37,321 nt of DNA from Pseudomonadota bacterium (GTDB lineage: Bacteria > Myxococcota_A > UBA796 > GCA-2862545): contig CANLGQ010000007.1 in assembly GCA_947490265.1 (NCBI GenBank), forward strand, positions 1-37,321, given 5' to 3'. Of the stretch, positions 7,423 through 15,838 are shown piece after piece. The notes beneath the pieces were generated by a model, which saw nothing but the letters and a program-made list of their open reading frames with translations, made no database searches and was not told the origin of the DNA. A program made the translations under genes and the position numbers. How positions within the stretch are numbered: position 1 is the stretch's first letter; each line of letters opens with the position of its first letter.

Positions 7423-9002
7423 CCGAGTCGGCGCAGCGCGGGGGGACGGCGGCCAGCAACGGGGTCGAACCCGAGGGCCTGGTGGCGGGGGCTTTCCGCG
7501 GTCGAAAGATCGTCCTCACGGGGTTCACCGGCTTTCTGGGCAAGGTCTTCCTGGCCCTTCTCCTCGAGGAGGTCCCCGGTGTCGGGCAGGTCGTGCTGCT
7601 GATTCGGCGAAAGGGAAGGAAAGAGCCGTCAGTCCGGCGTTTTGAGCGAGCTGTGGACAGCTCGCCGGTGTTCCGGCAGCTTCGCCGCCAACACCCGACC
7701 GATCTCCCGGCTTGGCTCGGCCGGCGGGTCAGGGTGGTCGATGCGGATGTCGAAAAACCGGGTTGTGAGCTGAACCAAGATGCGATGGCGGTGCTCGCCG
7801 GCGCCGATCTCGTCGTCCACTGCGCCGGGCTGGTCGACTTCGAGCCGGATCCCCTCCGGGCCATCTCGGTGAACGTCGGGGGTGCGCAGCATGTCGCGGC
7901 GCTGGCGACCCGCCTCGGCGCGCGCCTGCTCCACGTCTCGACGGCCTATGTCGCCGGGATCGGCTCGCGGACCGTCCCGGAGTCGATCGAGGTCGGGCTC
8001 TCGCCCTCGGGAGTGCGTTTCACGCCGGCTGCCGAGCTCCGGGCGCTCCAGCTCGCGTGTCGCACGGCAGGCGACGACCTCGCCGCGCGAATCACGGCGG
8101 CGAATGCCCGAGCCGGGGCCCTCGGCTGGGCGAACATCTACACCTACACCAAGGGGCTCGCCGAGCACGCGATCGCCACGCGCGAGCAGGTGACGATCGT
8201 CCGACCCACGATCGTCGAGTGCGCACGGACCTTCCCGTTTCCGGGCTGGAACGAGGGGATCAACACCGCTGGCCCCCTGGCCTGGCTCATCACCACCGCG
8301 TTCCGGCGACTGCCGACCGCGCCCGATCACGCCTTCGACGTGATCCCGGTCGACGACGTGGCTCGGGGGATGCTCCTGATCGGTGCCGAGATCCTCGCCG
8401 GCCGCGGCGGGGGGGTGTTTCAGCTCGGATCCAGCGACCACAACCCGATGAGCTTCGGCCGCTGCGTGGAGCTCACCGGACTCGCGCACCGCAAGTGGTC
8501 GCGGAGGCACGAACGGGGCTGGCGTCCCTGGTTGCTCAGGCAGCTCGACCCGGTGGCCGCGCCGGAAGAGGCCGATGGCGGTCTGGGTCTAGGTGCCGGG
8601 CCGGAGTGGCTCGAGGCGGCCGGTGAGGCGCTCGCCTGGGCCGACCGACACCGGGAACGATGGGGGGCGCTCGGCGAGTGGCTGGGCCCGCGCCTCGATG
8701 GGGCGAGCCGCCGGGTGGCGGGTTGGGAGGACGACGTCGAACGAGTCACCCGGATGCTGAAGCTCTACCGCCCGTTCATCTTCGACAACGGCTACGTCTT
8801 TCGCACCGACCGGGTGAGGGCCCTGCCGTCCGACGCCAGTGTGCGGTGGGAGGTGGGGCAGCTCGACTGGTGCCACTACTGGGTGGATGTGGAGTACCCG
8901 GGTCTGCGGAAGTGGTGCATTCCCCTGCTTGAGCATCGCCGACCGCCGACCGAGCCGGTCCCCGCGTCGCCCTTTCGGCTGCCCGAGGGGGTGTCGGCGT
9001 GA
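7419..9002 (+). CDS. Extended SDR of the fatty acyl-CoA/ACP reductase type
   Basis: The 527-residue product has an N-terminal Rossmann fold with the nucleotide-binding motif TGFTGFLGK at 34-42, a central HVSTAYV strand (172-178) and the catalytic Tyr-x-x-x-Lys pair Tyr241/Lys245. This is the pattern of NAD_binding_4 fatty-acyl and thioester reductases, which reduce an acyl thioester to aldehyde or alcohol with NAD(P)H. The C-terminal third (from about residue 330) holds the segment LKLYRPFIFDNGYVF (about 440), which recurs in altered form in the next gene. The ATG overlaps the upstream stop (ATGA). With ACP and acyl ligase genes downstream, an acyl-ACP or acyl-CoA substrate is likely. Chain length and final product cannot be read from sequence. 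Confidence 0.82.
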   Translation: MTESAQRGGTAASNGVEPEGLVAGAFRGRKIVLTGFTGFLGKVFLALLLEEVPGVGQVVLLIRRKGRKEPSVRRFERAVDSSPVFRQLRRQHPTDLPAWLGRRVRVVDADVEKPGCELNQDAMAVLAGADLVVHCAGLVDFEPDPLRAISVNVGGAQHVAALATRLGARLLHVSTAYVAGIGSRTVPESIEVGLSPSGVRFTPAAELRALQLACRTAGDDLAARITAANARAGALGWANIYTYTKGLAEHAIATREQVTIVRPTIVECARTFPFPGWNEGINTAGPLAWLITTAFRRLPTAPDHAFDVIPVDDVARGMLLIGAEILAGRGGGVFQLGSSDHNPMSFGRCVELTGLAHRKWSRRHERGWRPWLLRQLDPVAAPEEADGGLGLGAGPEWLEAAGEALAWADRHRERWGALGEWLGPRLDGASRRVAGWEDDVERVTRMLKLYRPFIFDNGYVFRTDRVRALPSDASVRWEVGQLDWCHYWVDVEYPGLRKWCIPLLEHRRPPTEPVPASPFRLPEGVSA

Positions 9003-10108
9003 TCTTCTTGACCGGTGGGACCGGATTCCTCGGCAGCTACGCGTTGGCCCAGCTCGTGGAGCGCACCGACGCGTCCTTCGCGCTGTTGGTGCGGGCCCGC
9101 AGCACGGCGGAAGCGGAGGAACGACTCTGGCACCACAGTCAGCTGCATTGGACGGCTGAAGAGTTTTGGCGTTACAGGTCGAGAATACGCTTCGTGCACG
9201 GCGACCTGCACGCCGACCGGCTGGGGCTCGATGCCGAGCGTTGGTCGGAGCTCGCCGGTGAGGTGACCTCGATCTGTCACATCGCGGCATCCCTGAACCG
9301 CAAGTCCGAGAAGGCCTGTTTAAACACCAACCTTCGCGGCACGCTCGCGGTCGCCCTCCTGGGGCGTGCGGCCGCGGATCGCGGGCGGCTGGCTCGCTTC
9401 ACGCACGTATCGACCGTGGCCGTGGCCGGGCAGCGATCCCACGAGGTGGTCGAGGAGGACGCGGCGATCGACTGGGAGCGGTCGGACTACGATCCATACG
9501 GGCGGACGAAGAAATTCGCCGAGCACATGGTCACGCAGATGCTTCCCGACGTCTCCCGCGTCTTTCTGCGGCCGTCGATCGTGATGGGCGACAGCCGATT
9601 CCCCCAGACCACCCAATTCGACATGGTCCGCTCGTTCTGTGAGCTGGCCCAGCTTCCGCTCGTGCCGCTCGATCCCGAGACGCGCTTGGACATCGTGAAC
9701 GCCGACTGGGTCGGCGAGGCGATCGCCCGGCTCCACCTGGAGAAAAAACCAGCCTTTGAGCGCTATCACCTCGCCGCCGGGGAGAACGCCCCGCGCGCGC
9801 GGGACATCGCGGACGCGCTGCGGGGGACGTCACTCGGCCTCCGGTTCGCCCCTCGGCTGGCGCCCGGCTTTGGGGTGCTGGTTCGCGGCATGAACCGGTT
9901 GCCGCGTGGGAACGCGGCGCAGGCGATCGGGGCGTTGCTGAAGGTGTTCTGGCCCTACATCGTGTACGACACGGTGTTCGCCAACCATCGGGCGACGGAA
10001 GCGCTCGGGCGTCCGCCCGCCCCCTTCCCCGCGTACTGTGCCGGTCTATTCGAGTGGGCTACTTCCAGGCGTTACACCTACCCTCACATCCCTTTGGCCC
10101 GGCCATGA
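8999..10108 (+). CDS. Second extended SDR, NAD-dependent epimerase/reductase type
   Basis: The 369-residue product has the dinucleotide-binding motif TGGTGFLG at 5-12, THVSTVAVAG at 135-144 and the catalytic Tyr167/Lys171 pair (YGRTK). It belongs to the same thioester-reductase/epimerase group as the preceding gene. The segment LLKVFWPYIVYDTVFANHR (about 313-331) resembles the C-terminal signature of that neighbour, so the two are probably ancient paralogues. The GTG start overlaps the previous stop by 4 bp and the gene ends in ATGA with the next start. It could reduce the aldehyde made by its neighbour, oxidise or epimerise a hydroxyl on the acyl chain, or act on a sugar. The fold is firm; the reaction is undetermined. 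Confidence 0.82.
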   Translation: MIFLTGGTGFLGSYALAQLVERTDASFALLVRARSTAEAEERLWHHSQLHWTAEEFWRYRSRIRFVHGDLHADRLGLDAERWSELAGEVTSICHIAASLNRKSEKACLNTNLRGTLAVALLGRAAADRGRLARFTHVSTVAVAGQRSHEVVEEDAAIDWERSDYDPYGRTKKFAEHMVTQMLPDVSRVFLRPSIVMGDSRFPQTTQFDMVRSFCELAQLPLVPLDPETRLDIVNADWVGEAIARLHLEKKPAFERYHLAAGENAPRARDIADALRGTSLGLRFAPRLAPGFGVLVRGMNRLPRGNAAQAIGALLKVFWPYIVYDTVFANHRATEALGRPPAPFPAYCAGLFEWATSRRYTYPHIPLARP

Positions 10109-11598
10109 CCTTGTTGTCTCGGTGGCGTGGGCGGGCGGAGTCGGCTCTCGACCACGTCCGACGCTTCGACTCAGATACGGCGTTACAAGGTGCGATGGCT
10201 GGATTCGTCGAGCTCGCGTCTACCCGGTATGCCCTCGATCCCGGCGCTCAGTGGCGCCCTGGCCAGGCGTTGCGCTTGTTGTTCGCCGGATACGCCGGTA
10301 CCCGCAACACTGGAGCGGATGTTCGCGTCGAGGAGATGATCCGCCAAGTCCGGCACCTGCTCGGCGACGAGGCGGTCGATCTCTCCATTCTGACTATCGA
10401 CCCTGCGCTCACGCGCGGGTACTTCCGCACCGTTCGGCAGATCGTGCTCCCGAAAGTGTTTCCGAAGTTCGTGTTCGACACCGTGCATCAGCAACACGGG
10501 GTCATCGCCTGTGAAGGCTCGATGTTCAAGTCCAAGTTCGCGAATGCGCTGGCGACGCTCATGGTCGGCGCGCTGGGGGTCGCCGGCGCGGAGAACAAAA
10601 TCGCGGTCGGCTGGGGTGGCGAGGCCGGCAAAATGGATCCGGCGCTCGAGGCGCTGGTTCGCCGATACTGCCGGGATGCGTATGTGCTGGCCCGAAACCC
10701 CGAATCGGTGGCGGTCCTCGCGGGGCTCGGGATTCGCGCCGAGTCTGGGACCGATACCGCCTGGACGTTCGAGCCGGCTCCTCCAGCGGTGGGGCGCAGA
10801 ATCCTCGAGGATCACGGCTGGAACGGTCGCGACCCGGTGCTCGCCGTGTGCCCGATCAACCCGTTCTGGTGGCCGGTGAAGCCCGACCTGATGAAGAGCG
10901 CCGCCCACGCGGCCACCGGCGCCTGGTCTGAGAGCCACTACGCCAGCCTCTACTTCCACCGGAGCGGGGAGGAGGTCGAAAGCGCCTGGCGCGCCTATCT
11001 GCAGGCTCTCGCCACGGCCGTGAGCCGGTTTCAGCAGACTCACCGGGTATTCCCAGTGATCGTCGGGATGGAGATGCTCGATCGCCCGGCGTGTGAGCGC
11101 CTTGCGGAAGCGCTCGGGGGCGCTCCGGTGCTCGTGAGCGACGCCTACGACATGTACTCCCTCGTCTCCGTGCTACGGCAGGCTTCGCTCCTGCTCTCCA
11201 GCCGGTACCACGCTATCGTGTGTACCATGCCCGCCGGGATCCCGTCCGTGGGGGTGACGATGGACGAGCGGATCCGAAACCTGATGGCCGATCGGGGCCA
11301 GGCTCCGTTCGCGCTGTCGGTCGACCAGCCCGATCTCGCCGACGTCGCCGGGGCCCGACTCGAGGAGGCGTGGCGCGACCGCGAGGCCCACGGCGTCGCC
11401 ATCGAGCGGGCGGTGGCCCACAACCTAGTCCGGATGGGACGGATGGGCGCTTGGTTCGTCGAACACCTCCGCGACCGCCACCCGGAATTCCCGGTCCCCA
11501 GCCGCTTCGGGCTGCACGCCGACCCCCTGTCCCACCTCCCGCCGCCGTCGGCCGCCATCCAGGCCCTCCTCCTGCGGCAGTCCTCGGTGGCCGCGTGA
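10105..11598 (+). CDS. Polysaccharide pyruvyl transferase family protein
   Basis: The 497-residue product shows the two ends of the pyruvyl-transferase (CsaB/WcaK-like) fold. GYAGTRNTG at 62-70 is the N-terminal glycine-rich loop. SSRYHA at 365-370, followed by PAGIPSVGVTMDERI, is the C-terminal signature whose Arg and His help bind phosphoenolpyruvate in known members. These enzymes place a ketal pyruvate on a sugar. At roughly 500 residues it is longer than the usual 300-400, with an insertion around 275-310 (PFWWPVKPDLM region) and extra C-terminal sequence. The ATG overlaps the preceding stop (ATGA). Its place in a fatty-acyl operon is unusual and suggests that the product is a glycolipid or that the acceptor is not a polysaccharide. 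Upstream in-frame start codons lie inside the previous gene. Confidence 0.8.
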   Translation: MTLLSRWRGRAESALDHVRRFDSDTALQGAMAGFVELASTRYALDPGAQWRPGQALRLLFAGYAGTRNTGADVRVEEMIRQVRHLLGDEAVDLSILTIDPALTRGYFRTVRQIVLPKVFPKFVFDTVHQQHGVIACEGSMFKSKFANALATLMVGALGVAGAENKIAVGWGGEAGKMDPALEALVRRYCRDAYVLARNPESVAVLAGLGIRAESGTDTAWTFEPAPPAVGRRILEDHGWNGRDPVLAVCPINPFWWPVKPDLMKSAAHAATGAWSESHYASLYFHRSGEEVESAWRAYLQALATAVSRFQQTHRVFPVIVGMEMLDRPACERLAEALGGAPVLVSDAYDMYSLVSVLRQASLLLSSRYHAIVCTMPAGIPSVGVTMDERIRNLMADRGQAPFALSVDQPDLADVAGARLEEAWRDREAHGVAIERAVAHNLVRMGRMGAWFVEHLRDRHPEFPVPSRFGLHADPLSHLPPPSAAIQALLLRQSSVAA

Positions 11599-12386
11599 GC
11601 CTGGCGTTCACCGGCGAAGCGCTGTCCTGGGCGCTCGAGCAAGGCGTGCTCGAGGTCAGCCTGCATCGGGCGCCGTGCAACGAGCTCGGGGTCGCGGCGC
11701 TGGCCGAGCTGGAGTTGCTGGTTCCGTGCCTCACTCACCCCGATGTGCGAGCGCTCCTCCTCTTCTCGCGGTTGGACAGCGGGTTTTCGGCGGGCGCCGA
11801 CCTGCGGGCGCTGCACGCTGGACTCGGCGCCGAGGGGTGGGTGGACGGCGTGCGCGCGTTCCTCGACCGGATCCACGCGGTATTCGATGCGCTCGATCAG
11901 GCGGGGATCCCTACGTTCGCTGCCGTACATCGGGTCGTGTTCGGCGGCGGGCTGGAGCTGATGCTCACCTGCGATGTCGTCGTCGCCGACCCGAGCGCCC
12001 GGTTCTGCCTTCCGGAGCTTCGGCTTGGGATCATCCCGGGCTTTGGGGCGATCCCCCGCCTCACCCGCGACCTCGCCGGCCCGGTTGTCCGCGATCTGCT
12101 CCTCACCGGTCGCAGCCTGGGCGCCCGACGGGCTTACGAGGCCGGGCTGGTCGCCCACCTCGCGAGCCCCGGCAAGTCGCTCGACCTAGCTCGAAGTCTG
12201 GCCCGGCAGGCCGCGAAGTTCCCAGTGGCAGCGACGGCGGCCGCGAAGCTGCTCGCGAAACCGCTGCCCCGCGCGGCGCTGGATCGCGAGAAAGACTTGT
12301 TCTGCGCGCTGGTCGTTCGGCCCGAGGTCACGGCGGCGCTCGGTCGGTTCGTCGCCGACGCCTCCACGCGGCCGTACCTGCCGTGA
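11595..12386 (+). CDS. Enoyl-CoA hydratase/isomerase (crotonase) family protein
   Basis: The 263-residue product is of standard crotonase length. SAGADLRAL at 65-73 supplies the first oxyanion-hole segment. GGGLELMLTCDVVVADPSARF (about 117-137) gives the second, and LPELRLGIIPGFGAIPRL follows. Both acids used by hydratases are kept: Glu121 (in GGGLE) and Glu141 (in LPE), so true hydratase activity on an enoyl thioester is likely rather than only isomerase activity. The GTG start at 11595 overlaps the preceding stop (GTGA); longer in-frame extensions lie inside the upstream gene. Together with the adjacent ACP and the two reductases it could shape a hydroxylated or unsaturated acyl chain. The substrate, CoA- or ACP-bound, is not known. 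Confidence 0.88.
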   Translation: MSLAFTGEALSWALEQGVLEVSLHRAPCNELGVAALAELELLVPCLTHPDVRALLLFSRLDSGFSAGADLRALHAGLGAEGWVDGVRAFLDRIHAVFDALDQAGIPTFAAVHRVVFGGGLELMLTCDVVVADPSARFCLPELRLGIIPGFGAIPRLTRDLAGPVVRDLLLTGRSLGARRAYEAGLVAHLASPGKSLDLARSLARQAAKFPVAATAAAKLLAKPLPRAALDREKDLFCALVVRPEVTAALGRFVADASTRPYLP

Positions 12387-12622
12387 CCCGCCCCGAACTG
12401 CTCGTTCGCCTCCGTGCCCTCGCGGTCCACCGATTCGGTCCTCGGGCTGCCGGGCTCTCCGACGATCAGGATCTGTTCGACGTCCTCGGCATCGACAGCC
12501 TGGCGGCCCTCGACCTGCTGACCGACCTGGAGGTCGCGTTTTCCGTCGAGATCCCCGACTGGGAAGTCCAGGGCGCGACGACGCTCGCTGGCCTCGCCGA
12601 CGTATTGGGAAGGAGGCTGTGA
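12383..12622 (+). CDS. Acyl carrier protein
   Basis: The 79-residue protein has the ACP phosphopantetheine attachment site LGIDSL, with Ser39 as the prosthetic-group acceptor, followed by a long acidic helix (AALDLLTDLEVAF) and the short VEIPDWE segment seen in carrier proteins. The N-terminal helix is more basic than in housekeeping AcpP, so it is probably a dedicated carrier for this pathway. The GTG start overlaps the crotonase stop by 4 bp, and the last codons overlap the start of the acyl ligase in the same way. The close link with a ligase suggests direct loading of free fatty acids onto this ACP. Confidence 0.92.
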   Translation: MTRPELLVRLRALAVHRFGPRAAGLSDDQDLFDVLGIDSLAALDLLTDLEVAFSVEIPDWEVQGATTLAGLADVLGRRL

Positions 12623-14229
12623 ACGCGGATCCTCGGTCCTTTCCTTCCCTGGGTGCGCTGCTCGGGGACGCGCTCCTGACCTGGAAGTCAGAAGTCGCCC
12701 TGATCGAGGCGAATCGGTCGCGGGAGGACCACCGGCTGACGTACCTGGAGACGTGGGTGGCGGCCCATCGCTTCGCCGCCTACCTCGCGGAGCGGGGGGT
12801 CCGGCCAGGCAGTCGGGTGGCGATTCTGGCGGGCAACCAGTCCGGTTGGGTGATCTCGGCGATCGGCGCGATCTTCCTCGGCGCCGTGCTCGTTCCGCTG
12901 GACTACAAGCTCACACCGCCAGAGTGGCGGGCCTTGCTGGCTCACTCCTCGCCGGATGTGCTCGTGGCCGAACAGCACATCGCGCTCCAACTCGGTCCGT
13001 GCGGCGTCCCGGTGGTCGTGCCCCTCGACCCCGACGATCTGCCGCCCGTTGACACCCGGGTCGAGATCGCCTCTCGAGCACCCGAGGATCCCGCCGCGAT
13101 CGTCTACTCCTCCGGTACCGGTGGACGCCCGAAGGGGTGCGTGCTGCCCAATCGGGCCTACCTCCATCAGCTCGCCGCCGTGCTGGCGCGCTACCCGATG
13201 GCGCCCGGTCAGCGATTCTTCAGCTTTTTACCAACGAACCATGCGATCGACTTCGTTGCCGGGTTCCTCGGACCGTTGGTGTGTGGGGCGACCGTGGTCC
13301 ACCAGCGGGTGCTCCGCCCCGAGTTCCTGTTGGCGACGTTCCAGCGCTATCAGCCCTCTCACACCGCAGTGGTCCCGTCGCTGCTCGCTGCCTTCGAGCG
13401 CGCTGCCAGAGAGAAGCTCGACGCCGCTCCGCCGTGGGCGGCGTTCCTCGCCGACGCGATGAGCGGCAGTCCGCTTCGGCACCGCCACCCCCTTCGGGGT
13501 GCCTTCGGGGGAAAGCTCGAGGTGATGTTCTGCGGCGGGGCCTTTACCGATCGGCAGCGCGCCGCCTGGTTCGGCGAACGCGGGCTTCCGGTCGTGATCG
13601 GCTATGGGCTCACCGAGTGCTGCGCGGTGGCAGCGTTGAACGGCACGCGTCCGCTTCGCTCAGATTCGGTGGGGTCGGCTGTGGAGGGGGTCGAGATCGC
13701 GATCCACGCACCGGATGCCTCCGGGGTGGGGGAGGTCTGGATCCGGGGGCCGACGCTGATGCTCGGCTACCTCGACGAACCGGCGCTCACCGCGGAGGTG
13801 TTGAGCGGCGACGGCTGGCTTCGCACCGGAGATCTCGGCTGGATGGACGGGTCCTTCCACCTCCACTTGGTGGGGCGAAACAAGGACGTCATCGTGACCG
13901 AGGGGGGAAAGAACGTCTATCCGGAGGACGTCGAACAGGCCTTCGCGGCCCTGGACTGCGAGGAAGTGGCCGTTTTTTCCGAGAACTACCTCTGGCCTCG
14001 GCGCGGCCTCGTGGGCGAGCGGTTGGTGGTGGTCCTCCGCCCTCGGGGTGCGCTGCCGCTGGAGGCGCTGCAGCGCGTCAACCGCACGCTGAGCGACTAC
14101 AAGCGCGTGTCCGGCGTTGTCGCGTGGGCCGAGGGGTTTCCCCGGACCGCGACGTTGAAGCTCAAGCGCGGCGAGCTCGCCTCCCGGGTCGCGGCCAGCG
14201 TGCGTCAGGACCAGGTCGTGCCGTTGTGA
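12619..14229 (+). CDS. AMP-dependent acyl synthetase/ligase (acyl-CoA or acyl-ACP ligase)
   Basis: The 536-residue product is a complete class I adenylate-forming enzyme. Visible motifs are the P-loop YSSGTGGRPKG (163-173), GYGLTECC (about 331), LRTGDLGWMDG (about 395), the hinge GRNKDVIVTEGGKNVYPEDVE and the C-terminal TLKLKRGE bearing the catalytic Lys. Such enzymes activate a carboxylate with ATP to acyl-AMP and pass it to CoA or a carrier protein. The immediately upstream ACP gene, with a 4-bp overlap, makes ACP the likely acceptor. The KNVYPEDVE form is common in long-chain acyl ligases. The GTG start overlaps the ACP stop. Chain specificity cannot be read from sequence. Confidence 0.9.
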   Translation: MNADPRSFPSLGALLGDALLTWKSEVALIEANRSREDHRLTYLETWVAAHRFAAYLAERGVRPGSRVAILAGNQSGWVISAIGAIFLGAVLVPLDYKLTPPEWRALLAHSSPDVLVAEQHIALQLGPCGVPVVVPLDPDDLPPVDTRVEIASRAPEDPAAIVYSSGTGGRPKGCVLPNRAYLHQLAAVLARYPMAPGQRFFSFLPTNHAIDFVAGFLGPLVCGATVVHQRVLRPEFLLATFQRYQPSHTAVVPSLLAAFERAAREKLDAAPPWAAFLADAMSGSPLRHRHPLRGAFGGKLEVMFCGGAFTDRQRAAWFGERGLPVVIGYGLTECCAVAALNGTRPLRSDSVGSAVEGVEIAIHAPDASGVGEVWIRGPTLMLGYLDEPALTAEVLSGDGWLRTGDLGWMDGSFHLHLVGRNKDVIVTEGGKNVYPEDVEQAFAALDCEEVAVFSENYLWPRRGLVGERLVVVLRPRGALPLEALQRVNRTLSDYKRVSGVVAWAEGFPRTATLKLKRGELASRVAASVRQDQVVPL

Positions 14230-15095
14230 GCATGCCTCACACCCTTGCTATTGTCAATCCGGCCGCGGCGGGTGGCCGCGCCGCTCGCCGCGCCGCGCCC
14301 TACCTCCGCGCGCTGGGCGACGTGCGGATCGCCCACACCACTGAGCCCGGTCATGCCCGGGAGTTGGCGCGGGCCGCCGATGCCGCGGTCATCGTGGCGG
14401 TAGGCGGCGACGGCACGGTCCACGAGGTCCTCAACGGCCTGCAGCTGCGCTCGACGCCGGCCGTGCTCGGAATCCTTCCGGTAGGAACGGGGAACTCCTT
14501 TGTGCGCGACCTCGATCTCACCCTGGAGCGGTCGGTCGATGCGATCCGGTTGGGCCGGCGTCGTCGCGTCGACGCGATGCGGCTGTCGTGGGACGACGGT
14601 GCGTTGTGGTCGCTGAACCTGGTTTCGCTGGGCTTCACCGCAGCGGTGGGGTCGCTCGCCAATCGACGGTTCAAGGCCCTCGGGGCGGGCGGCTATGTCG
14701 CGTCGGTCGTGGTGGAGGTCTCTCGATTGCGGTCGGAGAGCGTAGCGTTTGGGCTCGATGGGGGCCCTATCGTGGCCCGACCGTCGCTCCTGCTGTCGTT
14801 CTCGAACAGCCGGTTTACTGGCGGGAGCATGGCCATCGCGCCGTGCGCCCGCATCGACGACGGGAAGCTCGATGTCATCCGGGTTGGATCGATGGGTCGG
14901 GCGCGCCTGCTCTCTGCTTTCCCACGGATCTTTGCGGGCACCCATCTGGAATTGCCCGAGGTAGACGCCACGACGGCGGCCCGAGTGGACTTCGCGCTCG
15001 ACGGCCCGGTCGATGTGCTCGTCGATGGGGAGATCCTGCGGTGCCAGCCGCGCGCGTTGGAGGTCTTCCCGGGCGCGGTCGAGGTGGCAGCATGA
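14226..15095 (+). CDS. Diacylglycerol/lipid kinase catalytic domain protein (YegS/DagK-like)
   Basis: The 289-residue product carries the DAGK catalytic signature: IVNPAAAGG near the N-terminus, GGDGT at 60-64 (nucleotide binding) and PVGTGN at 85-90. Downstream are the two-domain features FTGGSMAIAP and DDGKLDVI (about 200-220), then a C-terminal DVLVDGE segment, all typical of YegS/DgkB-type lipid kinases. These phosphorylate diacylglycerol, sphingoid or related lipid alcohols with ATP. I chose the GTG at 14226 because it gives the same 4-bp overlap seen at the other operon junctions; an ATG two codons later (14232) is the alternative. In this operon the substrate may be a glycerolipid or a long-chain alcohol or ceramide-like product of the reductases. 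Confidence 0.88.
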   Translation: MSMPHTLAIVNPAAAGGRAARRAAPYLRALGDVRIAHTTEPGHARELARAADAAVIVAVGGDGTVHEVLNGLQLRSTPAVLGILPVGTGNSFVRDLDLTLERSVDAIRLGRRRRVDAMRLSWDDGALWSLNLVSLGFTAAVGSLANRRFKALGAGGYVASVVVEVSRLRSESVAFGLDGGPIVARPSLLLSFSNSRFTGGSMAIAPCARIDDGKLDVIRVGSMGRARLLSAFPRIFAGTHLELPEVDATTAARVDFALDGPVDVLVDGEILRCQPRALEVFPGAVEVAA

Positions 15096-15838
15096 CCGAC
15101 AAGACGTCGGTGTTCGATGCGTCCCGCAGCGTCCTGCTGTGGACCCTCGGGGTGTGCTGGCTCGTTCCCGTGATGAGTCTCCTGATGGTGGCCACCCTGG
15201 TGGTGCCGACCGACCGCACGCCCTGGCTGGATCGGTTGTACTGCTGGGGTCAGGTGCGCCTCACCGGGTCGTCTTGGCGCGCGGTGGTCCATCCCGATGT
15301 GAGGCTGGATCGGCCGTACCTTTTTGTGCAGAACCACGTGAACCTGCTCGACCATGTGGCGATGTACAACGCCACACCGCACTTCAAACAGGGGGTCGAG
15401 CTCGCGTCGCATTTCGCCATCCCGTTCTATGGATGGATGATGCGCCGCCGCGGCACGATTCCGGTCGATCCTACGGATCGCCGGCAGACCCAGCTCCTCG
15501 CGCGCTTCCGGTCGGAGGTGGAGCTCGGTCACAGCATCCTGGCGTTTCCTGAGGGTACGCGGAGCCGCAGCGGGCGCGTGGGCAAGTTCCGGCGGGGGGT
15601 CTTCTACCTGGCTGTGGAGCTCGGGCTCCCGATCGTCCCGGTGACGGTCGTCGGGATGTACGAGGTTCTGCGCACCGGAAGCTGGGTGATGCGCCCCGGG
15701 CGGGTCCAGGTGTTTTGCGACGCGCCGATCGAGACGGCGGGGGTCGGGCGCGAGGAGGTCGCCGACCTCGCCGAACGAGTGCGCGGGGTGATCGCCTCCC
15801 GGGTCGACCAGCACTACGCCGAGGTCGGCAATGGATGA
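15092..15838 (+). CDS. 1-acyl-sn-glycerol-3-phosphate acyltransferase family protein (PlsC-like)
   Basis: The 248-residue product has a hydrophobic N-terminal segment (about 13-38) that should anchor it in the membrane. The acyltransferase motifs follow: NHVNLLD with His82 and Asp87 (HX4D), a FYGWMMRRRGTIPVD stretch (112-126) corresponding to motif II, FPEGTRS (152-158, motif III) and LPIVPVTVVGM (motif IV). PlsC enzymes acylate lysophosphatidate or related acceptors using acyl-ACP or acyl-CoA. The ATG overlaps the lipid kinase stop (ATGA). With kinase and acyltransferase next to each other, a phosphorylated backbone is probably made and then acylated. Lysophospholipid or glycolipid acyltransfer is also possible, since this family is broad. 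Confidence 0.9.
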   Translation: MTDKTSVFDASRSVLLWTLGVCWLVPVMSLLMVATLVVPTDRTPWLDRLYCWGQVRLTGSSWRAVVHPDVRLDRPYLFVQNHVNLLDHVAMYNATPHFKQGVELASHFAIPFYGWMMRRRGTIPVDPTDRRQTQLLARFRSEVELGHSILAFPEGTRSRSGRVGKFRRGVFYLAVELGLPIVPVTVVGMYEVLRTGSWVMRPGRVQVFCDAPIETAGVGREEVADLAERVRGVIASRVDQHYAEVGNG

